A stretch of 64,000 bases of DNA from Trifolium pratense (GCF_020283565.1 NC_060062.1:21052127-21116126), one strand, 5' to 3'; shown: positions 22,985 to 34,809, counted from the first letter of the stretch. Numbers and translations are program-made. The notes: generated by a model not told the origin, from the letters alone.

Positions 22985-23559
22985 AAACTATTAAAGCCGG
23001 CCCTATTTTCTTTTTCTCTGAGTTTCTTCTTTCTCTACTAGTTAGGGGTGATTTTAGGTCATATTTGGCCTAAAATCACCCCTCTTCACCTTTTTTCTTG
23101 TTGTTTTCAATCTAAATAAGTGATTTTTCACATAGATTAAGTTTTTTAGTTGTTTTTCTTTTTTATTTGTGTGATATCGTCGTCTGAGTGCGGCGTTTGT
23201 GTTGACCGTCGTTTTGGTACGACGTTGTTGAATTCTCCGTCTTGTTACGGTGTTCGTTTAGTTCATATTGAAAGATCATCTTCAATCAATTGCAGATTCA
23301 ATCAATGATTTGGGCATCAACGTTGCAGATCCGGAAACATTGATATTTCGGTGACTTTAGTTTTATCATATTATTATTTGTAGGCATTTTGCCGATGTAT
23401 GCTATTAACACGGATGCTGTGAGTTTGTTCGCAGATTCATCCTTTTTATTTTTAGCGATGTTGAATGTGTATTTGGATTTGATGTACTATATCAATTATT
23501 GGAATGAATGAATATCATTATCTTTATAGTAAAAAAAAAAAAAAAAACTATTAAAGCCG
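22985..23559 (+). mobile_element. Retroposon with poly(A) tail and 15 bp target duplication
   Basis: AAACTATTAAAGCCG lies at 22985-22999 and 23545-23559. The 548 bp insert between them ends GAATGAATATCATTATC...AGT plus a run of about 17 A. This is the signature of a target-primed (LINE or SINE-mobilised) insertion. I see no open frame. A related copy lies on the other strand at about 23920-24420. Confidence 0.8.
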
Positions 23560-23919
23560 CACATGTGAGTATAGATTTCAGTGACATATGCTACAGTCTG
23601 AAATATGAAGTTCAAACCCCACCAAAGGTACTGCTGTACCTTCAATTAAAGGACAGACAGTGGCATTCTCATCAATGGCAACTTGTCAATGGATCTCTAA
23701 CCACCATAACTAGTTGGACAAACGGTAGCAATAAATCTCAAAAAAGAACGTGAGATTTTAAGATAATCAAAAGTACTATTTTTTATGAAAATAATTTTGT
23801 CAAATTTTATTTATTTCAGAGTCGAACTTTAGATTTTTGGGATTCCTTTTCCTTGAGAATATGAAGATCAATAAAAAATATATATTTTAAATATATAAAA
23901 TGTTTTTTACTAAATAAAC

Positions 23920-24420
23920 GATATTCATTCATTTAAATTGATAAAGTATATGAGTGTAATACAAATTCAAAATCGCTAAAAACAAAAAGTATGAATCTGC
24001 GAACAAACACACGTCATCCATGTTAATAGCATAAAACTTCAAATTGCATAAAACATATTTGACTCTATTGAAGTGTTCGGAATATTCATATCTCCGGATA
24101 TGTAGTGTTGATGACACCAAAGTCATTTATTGAATTTGCACTATATTGAACTTAATCCTTCGACCTAAAACAAATAAATAACGCACCAAGACGGGAAAAT
24201 AAAATACACTACATCAAGACGAGAAAATAAAATACACCACACTATGATGGAAAATCACAACAAACAATGTTGCACTATATGACGATGAAATCACAATATA
24301 TACAAAATAGACACTAAAGATACATGGAAACCACACTTATTTAACTAAAATAGAAAGAAAAAACAAATAGAAGGAGTGATTCTAGACTTACGATGACCCT
24401 AAATCACCCTCTTTGTTAGA
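23920..24420 (-). mobile_element. Second, inverted copy of the 23.0 kb retroposon family
   Basis: Read on the minus strand it starts with GAGGGTGATTTAGGGTCAT, like the GGGGTGATTTTAGGTCAT of the first copy. It ends TAAATGAATGAATATCG, like the first copy's tail. Similarity is diverged but collinear. Confidence 0.6.
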
Positions 24421-24537
24421 TCAAGAAAAAAAAATTGTGATGATTTGAATTTGAATTCCAATCATGACATTTAACCTAATAATTAGAGCCAAATTCTTGT
24501 TTTAATTGGTTCCTCCATTTGAACTAATTCTATAACA

Positions 24538-25442
24538 CTAGTCCCACACCCGTGCGATGCACGGGTGTTATACGGTATTTTATATTATAATGTTGAAAAA
24601 TCATTCGTATAAATTGAAACAATAAGTATTATGAAAATTATAATAATAATATCAACAACAACAAAATAATAATAATAATAATAATAAAAGTGATGTAAAT
24701 ATAAGATAGATATTAAAGATGTGTTTATACATTTCGAAAAGATTACAATGGTCCCTATTGCATCTACCAAATTAAGTTGGTAATCCATAAATTGTCATGT
24801 CACTATGAAAATGGTTTGTGGTCATACTCATACATTGTGATTAGATTAGTGGTTGCACAACTATCTAAGATTTATATATATAGATATATAGATGTTTATA
24901 CATTTAAAAAACTTATATATACATCACATTTGAAGTTACTTTGGTATCTTTTTCATTAACATTAATTAGCAATATCTTTAATTCATTCTTCAAAATAACT
25001 ATGAAAATGATAACATATAATTGACCATGGAAAACAATCGATGTTGAAACATAAGTTTTTATTTATATTATAAAACTCATCGAAGGATTCTGAGTTGGAT
25101 AAACTACTTCATTATCTCTTACCAAAAAAACTACTGTATTATCGAATTTGACATTTATATTAATTTGAAACTTATTGAGCAAAGATAAACCAACTTAACT
25201 CATACTCAAATATCGAATATGATAAAAATCATACGGGGCATAACAACCATTAGTAAATTTTATTTTATCTATTTTTTTACTAACATTAGAAAGTAGTCCT
25301 GATAATCGACCAACTCCTTATATTTACAAAGATTAGACAAAATATTATTAGCAAAAACATTAACTTTTTTGGAAAAAAAACAATAAAATACACAAAATAA
25401 TAAAATGAACAAAAAAATTTAAAATGAATAATAACCCAAAAC

Positions 25443-25477
<35 letters not shown>

Positions 25478-25628
25478 GAATAATAATAATAATAATAATA
25501 ATTACAATTAGTACCCCACATTAAATGGATGTAAGTGGATGATGTGGCTAAATGAAAGGTTTTCATTGGTTTATGAATTAGGGTTTAGATAGACAATTCC
25601 ACAACTATCTAGGATTTATATATATAGA
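24538..25628 (-). mobile_element. Non-autonomous Helitron(s), about 1.1 kb
   Basis: On the minus strand the 3' end shows a hairpin (CACCCGTGC ATC GCACGGGTG at 24547-24567) followed within a few bases by CTAG at 24538-24541, then T. The 5' end at 25628 reads TCTATATATATAAATCC. The flanks are A on the left and T on the right, as for Helitron insertion between A and T. A second, similar 5' terminus at 24885-24893 means the 3' end could instead pair with that, giving a 0.35 kb element beside the remnant of another. No Rep/helicase coding is present. Confidence 0.75.
25443..25502. repeat. (TAA)n microsatellite
   Basis: About 20 TAA units with one interruption, inside the Helitron region. A shorter (TAA)n lies at 24668-24688. 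Confidence 0.9.
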
Positions 25629-25920
25629 TGTGGTACATATTCTCTCATTAATCACATTATATAAGGATTCATTCTTTTTGCGCCCTGCGAGACTCGAAGT
25701 GCTATCGGAGTGGAGGGGAGACATTTTGTACATTAAAATATCATTTTTATGTAAGGGCAATTGTGTCATTAATAGAACTGTCAAAATGGGCTGGGCTTTC
25801 GGGACGATCCATTGGTCCTGTATTTTAACATGGATTAGACCGTAAAAAATGCCAGAAAATTAAAAGGTAGAATTGAATTTTCTTATGACATAACATAACC
25901 TCTTTTTCCTATTATTCTTT
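25629..25920. other. Intergenic upstream of the gene at 27.4 kb
   Basis: No coding signal. The region merges into the promoter of the downstream gene. Confidence 0.4.
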
Positions 25921-26083
25921 GTTATAAAAGAAATGAACCCTAACTTTCGTCAAAGCTTCAAGCTTCAGATCTCAAGATTCGGCGCAGCCGTTCAACAAGA
26001 GTGACACTGTTCAACAACACCGCCACACCGTCTTCCGGCTTCAACACCATCGTTGTCGTTCACTTCTATTCGTAAAATTTCAG
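25920..26083 (+). promoter_or_regulatory. Probable promoter and first non-coding exon of the gene at 27.4 kb
   Basis: GTTATAAAAG at 25921-25930 is a TATA-box candidate. It is followed by a base-balanced, CA-rich stretch (about 25950-26083) that contrasts with the AT-rich surroundings and ends in CAG|GTTTCTT, a good splice donor. An acceptor TTGCAG lies at 27427, eleven bases before the ATG. Two AAACCCTAA telo-box words lie at 26488-26496 and 26513-26521. The transcription start is inferred. Confidence 0.5.
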
Positions 26084-26266
26084 GTTTCTTTTCCTTCATT
26101 TCCTACCTCAATTTTTTTCTCTTTTTTCATTTTTCTTGTTAGACCAATATCTGAAATAAAAAAAATAAAGTAATTAAGGAACAAATCATCATCATAAATT
26201 ATTGCATTCATCAAATCTACTTTTCTTGTTTCCTAATTTAACTACATACAGCACATCCCTTTCTTT

Positions 26267-26268
<2 letters not shown>

Positions 26269-26304
<36 letters not shown>
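26269..26304. repeat. (CT)n microsatellite
   Basis: CT run in the presumed 5' UTR intron of the following gene. Confidence 0.9.
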
Positions 26305-26307
<3 letters not shown>

Positions 26308-27437
26308 TTTTAACCATTTTCACATTTACCAAACAACTAGAAAATCTTCTCATTTTCATTCCTTCAACTTTCTTTCCATCCATTTTCTTTTTTCATCCAA
26401 ACAAATCATTAGTTTGGCTAAATCTCAAAATATCGATCCTCAACCAAAACTCTCATTTCCGATTTTGATGTTGAGAGTTGAGACCACAAACCCTAATTCC
26501 CCTTTTCATCAAAAACCCTAATTCCATTCCACTCTGTTATCGTAGCGATTGATCCTGCAATTTAAACATAAAGCAGGTGCAGACATTGTTTTGTTTCTGT
26601 GAGTTCATTCAAGTAAAATTCTGTGAAAATGCTTCTTGTATATCAAGATTATTTTTTTGTGTGAAGTTTGAAATTGAAATAATTATGCGAGTTTAGATAC
26701 CTTAATTCAATTTTTGTGTTATTTCATTTGAAATTGTTGTTGTTTTTATTTGGATTATTAACTTAGCATGTTTATAATGTGGTTTCATGTCTCTATTTTG
26801 CTAATCTCATTTTGTTTATTTGTGTTTTGTTTGGCAACCACATTTAACTGTTTCATTTTCCCATTTTTAGTTATCAAAAGTTGTGTTTAGACTAGGGTCT
26901 GTTTGGACTTTTGGCTTGTTTGAGTTTATTTACTGGCATAAGTTTTCTGGGACTGTTTGGGAGAACTTGTGAAAATCACTTAGGACAATTTTTCGTTTCA
27001 GATTATTTTCATAAGTTCTCCAATATAGCTTATGAAAACAGCTCGTAGCATATCTTTACTTTATCTTTTTCTATATAAAAATAGCTTATGTAAGCTTATG
27101 CATAAACGCTTACCTTGATAAGTGTTTGTGCTATAAGCTGCAAATAAACTGTTTATCCAAACAGATCCTAAATATAGGTTTGATTATCAGGTTTAGACTT
27201 CAAGCATAATAATTCTTATTTTTTTCACCTCTCATTGCAGCCTAAAGACCTTAGTTTTGTGACGTGTTGTTTTGGATTGGTACGGGTTTGATATTTTTCG
27301 ATAGTTTAAATTTTGTAGTTTTCCTTTTTTTTTTTTTTTTTAAATTGCTAGGTTAATACTTATTCCATTCATTTCGATATTAAATTTTGTAGTGATTGAG
27401 GAATGATTTTACTAAACATTGTTGCAGCAAAGCAAAC

Positions 27438-28718
27438 ATGAATAATCCGTACGACGAGCAGAAACTAAGAGATGAAGTGATCTATCTACATTATCTTTGG
27501 CAGCAAGGCCCTCCTCAGCAACCAAACCATATTCCTCCTCGGACACTTCACAACATTCCTTCCTCATCCTCACAACCCCACTACACTCCTCATTTCCATC
27601 CGCCACTCCATCGTCATCCATTTCCACCCTCCAACACCGGATTCGTCCCTCGTGTCACTTCCACTGCCTTCAAGAAAAGAAATAAAAAAAGGAAGAAGAG
27701 GGAAAGGAAAAGAACAGAACCCGACCCTCCTCGAAGTCCTGGTCCAGACTGGCCGTGCCCCAAATTACCAGACTCTCCCAAAACAGGTTGGCCCGTACCA
27801 AAGCCTAGATCAGATTCTCCTCCTTCTCTTCAACCTCAAGAGAAGGAGAGGCTCTCTGCATTACAATTGCAGAACAAGGCCTGCAAAGCTTTCAGGGAGT
27901 TTCTTATTGACGAAGACAACGAAGTTGTTGAAGATGATGATGAAGAAGACGACGACGACAGTGATGGTAGGATGGAAGAGTTTGAGGAATTTTTCATTAG
28001 GGTTTTCATGGAAGATAATCAACTGAGGGGGTATTACCAGAGGTGTTTCGAGAATGGAGAGTTTTTCTGTTTGGTTTGTGGTGCTGCTGAGAAGAAGAAA
28101 TCTGGGAAAAAGTATAAGGATTGTATTGGTCTTGTTCAGCATTCCAAGTTAATTGTAAGGACGGGCAATAAAAAGGCCCACAGGGCTTTTGGGCAGGCCG
28201 TGTGTAAGGTTCTGGGTTGGGATATACATCGCCTTCCAACTATTGTCACCACTGGGGTACCTCTTGGGTGTTCTATGGAGATCAACCCAGCTCAGTCACT
28301 AGGCGACCCAAAGGAAAGTGCTGCTGATGATGATGATGAGGATGAGGATGATGATGATGATGATGATGAGGAGGAGGAGGAGGAGGAGGAGGAGGAGGAG
28401 GAGGAGGAGAAGGATGATGATGATGATGGAAAGGATGGTTCCCGCAAAACAGAAGATATAGCTGTGTCTTTGGAGCATGTTAAGGATCCTGTCGAGGAGT
28501 ATGCAAAAGGGGCTGATCAGAGTAATTGTGAGTGTTCTTCTAAGGAAGGTGATATTGATGCAAACGTGGGGGACATTGGCTTGGAAAATGGAGGAGGGAG
28601 ATTTGAGATGCAGGGTGAGATTGAGGAGAAAGTTGTGTCTTTGGCGCATGATGATGAACCAGTTGAGGAGCATGAACAAGCAGTTGATCGGAGCATTAGT
28701 GAGGTTATCATTTTATAA
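27438..28718 (+). CDS. Acidic, proline-rich protein with a C2H2-like finger; family not recognised
   Basis: This single coding exon gives 426 aa from the ATG at 27438. A frame opening at 27396 adds 14 residues but spans a splice acceptor (GTTGCAG, 27421-27427), so the later start is preferred. Order of features: Pro/His-rich N-terminus (about 25-70); very basic KKRNKKRKKRERKR at about 79-92, a likely nuclear localisation signal; Pro/Trp-rich linker with DWPCPKLP; first acidic patch at about 160-177; and a conserved-looking block at about 185-268. That block contains CLVCG, CIGLVQHS and KAHRAFGQAVCKVLGWD, whose Cys and His spacing suggests one zinc finger. A run of about 35 Asp/Glu at 297-330 and a Glu/Val-rich tail follow. 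A nuclear role is inference. The (GAT/GAG)n DNA under the acidic run is prone to length change. Confidence 0.8.
   Translation: MNNPYDEQKLRDEVIYLHYLWQQGPPQQPNHIPPRTLHNIPSSSSQPHYTPHFHPPLHRHPFPPSNTGFVPRVTSTAFKKRNKKRKKRERKRTEPDPPRSPGPDWPCPKLPDSPKTGWPVPKPRSDSPPSLQPQEKERLSALQLQNKACKAFREFLIDEDNEVVEDDDEEDDDDSDGRMEEFEEFFIRVFMEDNQLRGYYQRCFENGEFFCLVCGAAEKKKSGKKYKDCIGLVQHSKLIVRTGNKKAHRAFGQAVCKVLGWDIHRLPTIVTTGVPLGCSMEINPAQSLGDPKESAADDDDEDEDDDDDDDEEEEEEEEEEEEEEKDDDDDGKDGSRKTEDIAVSLEHVKDPVEEYAKGADQSNCECSSKEGDIDANVGDIGLENGGGRFEMQGEIEEKVVSLAHDDEPVEEHEQAVDRSISEVIIL
28322..28430 (+). repeat. GAT/GAG trinucleotide run encoding Asp/Glu
   Basis: Near-perfect GATGATGAT and GAGGAGGAG units inside the coding exon at 27438-28718. 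They create spurious open frames on the other strand. Confidence 0.9.
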
Positions 28719-29905
28719 TATCAGTTTTACCTTTCTGGAAAAAGAAGAAAACAAAATACTTGGATGAAGAAACTGTTGGCTATTAGCGATATCTGATTAA
28801 CGAGGCAGGCTTTGTAATGGTCTGTGCAATGAAATTGTACACATTTCCCTTCTAATTTTGTTGTGTACTGAGTTAGTTTACCCATCTAAGCAAATTTCTT
28901 AGTTTTGGTTTCTTGATTTGGTTCATACAAATACAAATGTTGTTGTTCATGTTGTTGCTGCTTCTTCAAGAAGTGGTTCCTTAAGCACTACTATTTTGTT
29001 GAAATTTATAGGAAAAATAAATCAGCTCCTATGAAGAATGATAGATACTGGTTCAGACTGAATGTAAAAGGTGGAGTAAAATAGAGAGTGAACTTCATTG
29101 AATAAAGAAATATTACACAGGTTTATTCGAGAGAGCCCGATTATCCCGCACTAAGATTTATTCATTTTCCAAGATACCTCTTACGCTACTCTGAATCCTC
29201 ATTATCTTTATAACTACATCAAAGTCCGCTAACTAACTAACTAAAAAGACTAATATATGTCAACCAACCAGCTTACTCTTTTCTAAGAATGTATTTTTTT
29301 TCTCCTATTTTTTTTGTTCTCATAGTATATATATAGTACATCACATATTGTTCCTTTAGATTTATGACTACTGCTTCTGCTGATTTTGTTTGAGGCATAC
29401 TTTAATTTCAAGGACCAATTTAGTGGTTCACTTGTTTCATCTGCTTATACATGACTACATGTTAAGAACTTGGCATATTGAATTCTTACTGACATAAAAA
29501 TAAGAATTTGATTGTCATGCTAATTTTGCTGTTTCACTTTTCTCATTCAATCAGAAGCTTTCGAAGAGTTTCCCTGTTGAAAATATATTCTTACTACCCC
29601 TTCTTTTTATACCTGATATATTGATACTGATTTTTTTAATGAAGCCAGATTTAATTCTATTTAGTCTACTAAAAGCATAGTGGCTCATAGCCCTTTAAAG
29701 GGAGAGGGAAAACATGGCTCAGATTTTTTAAGCTGCATTATATGATATGTGTAACAGTGTAAGTATAAGAGATGCAATGCAAGGGTTTCATTTGAAAGCT
29801 TATAAATGAAATTTAATTTCATAGTCCTGAAAAACTTTTGTAGTCATTATTTTTGTTAATGATTCTTAGCATCTTGTTTGAGTTTTGCTGTGGCAGAATT
29901 GACCA
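28719..29905. other. 3' flank and intergenic DNA, no further gene seen
   Basis: The first few hundred bases are probably the 3' UTR of the preceding gene. The rest is AT-rich without a supportable frame or family. Confidence 0.4.
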
Positions 29906-30130
29906 TACTTAAAAAAGATATTTTCTTTTGTCACCCTACAAATTTTCTTGCGCCCTATAATAATTGCCAAAATAACCATGTCCGCTACTTAAGTAGCGGA
30001 CGTTATAAAAATGAGAAATTTGAGAAAAAAAACACCCTCTTTTACATGTCTGCTACTTAAGTAGCGGAAGGGTAAAATAGGAAATTAGTAGGTTGCACGA
30101 GACGGTGTTACGGTGATAAAAAAATCTCTC
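29905..30130. mobile_element. Foldback MITE with paired TCCGCTACTTAAGTAGCGGA palindromes
   Basis: The left flank (AAAAAAGATATTTTCTTTTGTCACCC...) and the right flank (complement of ...GTTACGGTGATAAAAAAATCTC) are diverged inverted repeats. Inside, a perfect 20 bp palindrome lies at 29981-30000 and a one-mismatch copy at 30049-30068. No coding. Confidence 0.65.
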
Positions 30131-30500
30131 CTAGTTTAAGAAGCATGGTTTCCTGTTGAAGCAAATACTCTTCTGCATATTAGTTTAAATTTGATGCATT
30201 AAGTGCAGTTTATTTTTTGATAAGCTAATTCAATGTAATTGAAATAAGTAGTAAAATTGTAACACAAACAAAAACAATACTACAGTAAACAATGGTCATC
30301 ATACATTCCGACTTCCGAGCAACCTAAGAAACAATGAAACCAAAAATCTGACTGTGTCAACTGATTTTCTGTTCATCAGAGCTTACTTTCTATACAACAT
30401 TCAAATTCTGATATATAAGTTATGCAAGCTGCACCACAAAGTGCTGTGAATATGTGAAAGCTGCAGTACAAAGTGCTGTGATCTCTTGAACCCTCTTAAA
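30131..30500. other. Intergenic, no gene seen
   Basis: Contains a small local repeat, GCTGCA(C/G)(C/T)ACAAAGTGCTGTGA, at about 30428 and 30460. Nothing else is supportable. Confidence 0.4.
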
Positions 30501-30848
30501 ACCAAGCACAACCTACTATTCCAATAAAGTATTCTTAAGCACTCTCATCTAATCTCTTCCAACAAAGATTATTCCATGACAAAACTATACAAAATGAATG
30601 ACAAGGGAAAACAAATACATACTAAGTTTTACTAACTTCTAAGTGAAGATTAGAAAGAGATAATGTTTAATGTTCCATATGCTTCTTCCACAAGTTGGAT
30701 CAGAAAATAAGCAGAGATTCCAAATGTTCCATATTAATAACCACCATGATTATGAAAAAGAGGGGAAAAAAAATCCAAAAAGTGATGGTTCAATGTGCTA
30801 AGCCCATCAGGCTATGTGGGCTGAGAGTACAACAGCCTGTTATCCCTT

Positions 30849-31700
30849 CATATCTGTAACAATTGTTTTCACTCCAATGTGACAGCTCCTCCGCACATTT
30901 ATTCAAATCATGAGTTAGCATAGAACCTGCAAAGAATTCCACTTGTCATGTACAAACCGTTTGAAGTTTGGTTCTACTATCCATGATCGTTCGAACTTGC
31001 TTGCTCTAAACAGCCCTATGCTCTCTGACACAGTAGTCGTTAGACAATCTAGCTTGGCTTGATTAAAAATATTATAAGCTAATTAAATGTAGTTAAAATT
31101 GTAACACAGTGTGTGCTGTACATTTGCAACAAAAAAAAGTGATGGTCCAATGTGCTAAGCCCATCAGGCTATGTGGGTTGAGAGTACAACGGCCTGTTAT
31201 CCCTCCACTGTCAAGAGCAGGAGGTGTTCACTGCTCTGTGAAACCAGCCTCATGCGGTTCCCTCCGTTCTAGAGACCAGGAGAACCGGGCCTTCGCCCAA
31301 GTCCCATGGCCCAACTCTGAACTTGGAGTGGGCAGGCCATAATAGAGTACAACTCAACCCAGCACAATGAGCCAAAGCCATGTCCCATCACATTATTGCC
31401 CCCACTTGGGTTACAAGCTGTAGTTACTCAACTCGGCGATTCAACTTCTGTGTTGAAAACTTATAAACACTTAGTTATATTCTGTTGTAATCGATGTGGG
31501 ACTAAAAGTCTATAACAATACCAAGATGGTATAGCAGTTACTTTCTGTCATGAAATTTGTGTCTCAAACATCATGAAAATCACTTGTTTTATTCAAAATA
31601 AGGTCCTTGTATTCTAGAATAAATGGATAGAGTGAGTGATGAGCTTAAAGAAATGAGGTTGGAACATCTTTCCTGCAATTGTTCATGCTTACATTTCTGC
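30849..31700. repeat. Direct duplication, copy A
   Basis: Almost identical to 33229-34130. It starts inside LINE-derived sequence (minus-strand linker before the reverse transcriptase, about 30849-31060) and continues into an unclassified repeat with CGATGTGGGACTAAAAGTC near 31490. The left breakpoint directly follows TTATCCC. Confidence 0.85.
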
Positions 31701-31859
31701 AAAATTAGAGAACTAAGAATAAGTGAAAAATATATGCATAATTTCAAAAGCAGATATCATTAATTAATATTTTATATTTACATGAAAGTATAACTCTTTA
31801 TCTGTTTTGAATTTAAGTTTATACAACTAGTTTGAATTAATGCATCGATGTTCACCTTG

Positions 31860-33420
31860 TTAGTAGGTGAAAAAAATGCATCGATGTTGCACTTGTATCT
31901 TCCCAGGCTTGGTTTGCTCCATTCTGTCTGCTGAGGAAATGTTTGTGTAGTATTGGCTAGAGATTGAAAGTTTCGAGCATTTCGCCAACTTGTAATTAAA
32001 TGCCTAGCTCGTTCATACACCGTTTGAGCAGTTTCGCTAACATTTTCCTATACTTGATTATCGCTTCCAAATACTCCACACCATAACGCTAAAGAACTCT
32101 TGCTGAGCCTTATCAAGCCTGTTCGGGATTGAGAAAACAATATCTGTGATATTATTGTTATTATTCAGACCCGCGTTTACACGATCATGATCCCAGAGCC
32201 TTGCTTGTTGCCAACAGTGACGTGGACATAAGAACAGTACATGTAGTCGTAGACTGTGTTCTGCTGCATCATTACAAACAGCACAGTGCTCCGGACAATT
32301 AATCCCGCGGCTATTCAATCTACTCCGCGTTGGTAAAACATTAAGGCCTATTCGCCACAGCATGTTCTTGACTTTCGGTGGAATTTTCATTCGCCAAATA
32401 AGCTTCTATCTACCTGTAACGCGAGCCTGTTATGTATACTTGCAGTATTCATACAGTACTTATATGCACTGCATACGGAATAATTTTCATCGTTTTCCAG
32501 CTTCCGTAAAAGATTATCGTCACGGACTGAATCAAAGAGTGGAGTTTTTGATATGCTTCTGACAATGTTGCTGTCAAATATGCCATGGATTCTGTCAAAC
32601 TCCCAAGCTTTGGAGGTACTCATTATAAGGTCTTGAACTTCTGTGATATCACCAAAAATTTGCAGGTCTGTAGGTTTTGGAATTGAAAGACCTTCCATTA
32701 ACCAATTTTGATCCCATAAACTGATATTCTCTTTGGTGCCAATGCTCCATTTACTATAGGCCCCACCTTATGACCATTAACAATGACAGAGTAGTCTACT
32801 GTTTCAACACATAGCATAATCCAACATTCCAACCTACCCATTTTTGAGAAAATCCCATCTTAATCATCATGTCTTTCAAGAAATCTCAATCTATGCGGTC
32901 GTAGGCCTTACTAATATCCAGTTTTAGCGCCGCCTCGCCTTTCTTTCCTCTAGTTTTTGACTTCATGTAATGGATGATTTCGATAGCTGCCATAGCATTA
33001 TCGAGGATGGATCTTCTGGGAACAAATGCTGACTGATTTTCCAATATCAAAATTATCAAGGACAGGTTTCAGTCTATTTGCCAGAACTTTCGCTACCACT
33101 TTATAGAGGACATTGCATAAGGTTCCAATCTTTCATAGACTTTTGGGTTTCACCTTTTGGGATGAGAGCAATATTTGTTGAGTTCAAATTAGGAGGAAAA
33201 ACACCACTATCTAGCCAAGCACAACCAGCTTCATATCTGTAACAATTGTTTTCACTCCAATGTGACAGCTCCTCCGCACATTTATTCAAATCATGAGTTA
33301 GCATAGAACCTGCAAAGAATTCCACTTGTCATGTACAAACCGTTTGAAGTTTGGTTCTACTATCCATGATCGTTCGAACTTGCTTGCTCTAAACAGCCCT
33401 ATGCTCTCTGACACAGTAGT
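31860..33420 (-). pseudogene. LINE (L1-type) ORF2 remnant: RT, zf-RVT and RNase H pieces
   Basis: Minus-strand blocks in order: a linker and RT start at about 33100-33420 (SGVFPPNLNSTNIALIPKG), more RT in broken frames to about 32760, a block with SAYKYCMN at about 32390-32700, a zinc-binding RT block at 32058-32390 (KIPPKVKNMLWRI, NCPEHCAVCNDAAEHS) and the start of the RNase H region at about 31860-31960. Frameshifts and stops separate the blocks, and the central RT catalytic part is missing. The 3' end is cut off within RNase H, unlike ordinary LINE copies, which lose their 5' end. Confidence 0.85.
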
Positions 33421-34026
33421 CGTTAGACAATCTAGCTTGGCTTGATTAAAAATATTATAAGCTAATTAAATGTAGTTAAAATTGTAACACAGTGTGTGCT
33501 GTACATTTGCAACAAAAAAAAGTGATGGTCCAATGTGCTAAGCCCATCAGGCTATGTGGGTTGAGAGTACAACGGCCTGTTATCCCTCCACTGTCAAGAG
33601 GAGGAGGTGTTCACTGCTCTGTGAAACCAGCCTCATGCGGTTCCCTCCATTCTAGTGACCAGGAGAACCGGGCCTTCGCCCAAATCCCATGGCCCAACTC
33701 TCGACTTGGAGCGGGCAGGCCAGAATAGAGTACAACTCAACCCAGCCCAATGAACCAAAGCCATGTCCCATCACATTATTGCCCCCACTTGGGTTACAAG
33801 CTGTAGTTACTCAACTCGGCGATTCAGTTTCTGTGTTGAACGCTTATAAACACTTAGTTATATTGTGTTGTAATCGATGTGGGACTAAAAGTCTATAACA
33901 ATACCAAGATGGTATAGCAGTTACATTCTGTCATGAAATTTGTTTCTCGAACATCATGAAAATCACTTGTTTTGTTCAAAAAAAGGTCCTTGTATTCTAG
34001 ACTAAATAGAGATAGAGATAGAGAGA

Positions 34027-34068
<42 letters not shown>

Positions 34069-34130
34069 TGAGCCTAAGGATATGAGGTTGGAACATCTTT
34101 ACAGCAATTGCTCATGCTTACATCGTTACA
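33229..34130. repeat. Direct duplication, copy B
   Basis: Second copy of 30849-31700. It differs by scattered substitutions and by a (GA)n expansion at about 34005-34070, where copy A has only GGATAGAGTGAGTGATGAG. Its left part is still continuous with LINE reverse transcriptase sequence, so copy B carries the ancestral junction. Confidence 0.85.
34013..34070. repeat. (GA)n microsatellite
   Basis: GATAGA and GA units within duplication copy B, absent from copy A. Confidence 0.9.
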
Positions 34131-34690
34131 GACGCTTGGAGAATGGCCTATTAGTTGTTGGCAGAAGTTGGGACTTGGGAGCATATTGCTTGATATTTCG
34201 TGACAACAAGAAGCGTAAGCCAAATTCGCTATTACTTCTACAATGCGCGGCCTTACGTGTAACATACTAATAGTGGTCATTGATGTTCCCTTCTCTTTTT
34301 GTTCAACAATGTGCGGCCTTACATGATTTGGTTTGTAATTTCATTTTATAGTAACATACTACTAGACTACTAGATTCTATATCTTGATATGGTCATTGAT
34401 GAGGTTGTGTATAATGGCATATCCATATATGATTCAATTTCACTACAGAAACCTGGCCTTGATTTTGATATGGGAATGAATCTTAAGATAATCATAACTT
34501 TGCTGAAGGCTTGAAAATGTATGAGATACATTTTCTTTCAAAGATTTTGATTTTGCAACCTTTAGCTTTATAATTCCATTTGGCAGTTGATTGAATCTAC
34601 TGAATTGCACAAGAATTTCAAGTCATTTAGCAGTGCTTACATTCTGATATTGAATTTATGCTTAATGGTAGAAACCAAGCAAAACAAAAG
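34131..34690. other. Intergenic, small direct repeat only
   Basis: The word CAATG(C/T)GCGGCCTTAC(G/A)TG occurs near 34242 and 34306, each followed by GTAACATACTA. No gene is supported. Confidence 0.45.
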
Positions 34691-34809
34691 AACCAACTTA
34701 CTGTTCCAAAAAATCATTCTTAAGCACTCTTACCTGATCTATTCCAGCAATGATTATTCCATGATAAAACTACACAATGAATGATAAGGAAAAACAAATA
34801 CATGCTAAT

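Noticed and set aside
28299..28679. Minus-strand Leu/Ile-rich frame looking like a membrane protein
   Set aside because: Shadow of the GAT/GAG repeat in the plus-strand gene.
31109..31342. Open frame starting MCAVHLQQKK, repeated at 33492-33728
   Set aside because: Present only because the DNA is duplicated. It crosses repeat sequence, has no known family, and has no splice or promoter support.
31196..31516. Possible solo LTR from TGTTATCCC to TATAACA
   Set aside because: The ends look right, but the flanks show no target duplication and no partner was found.
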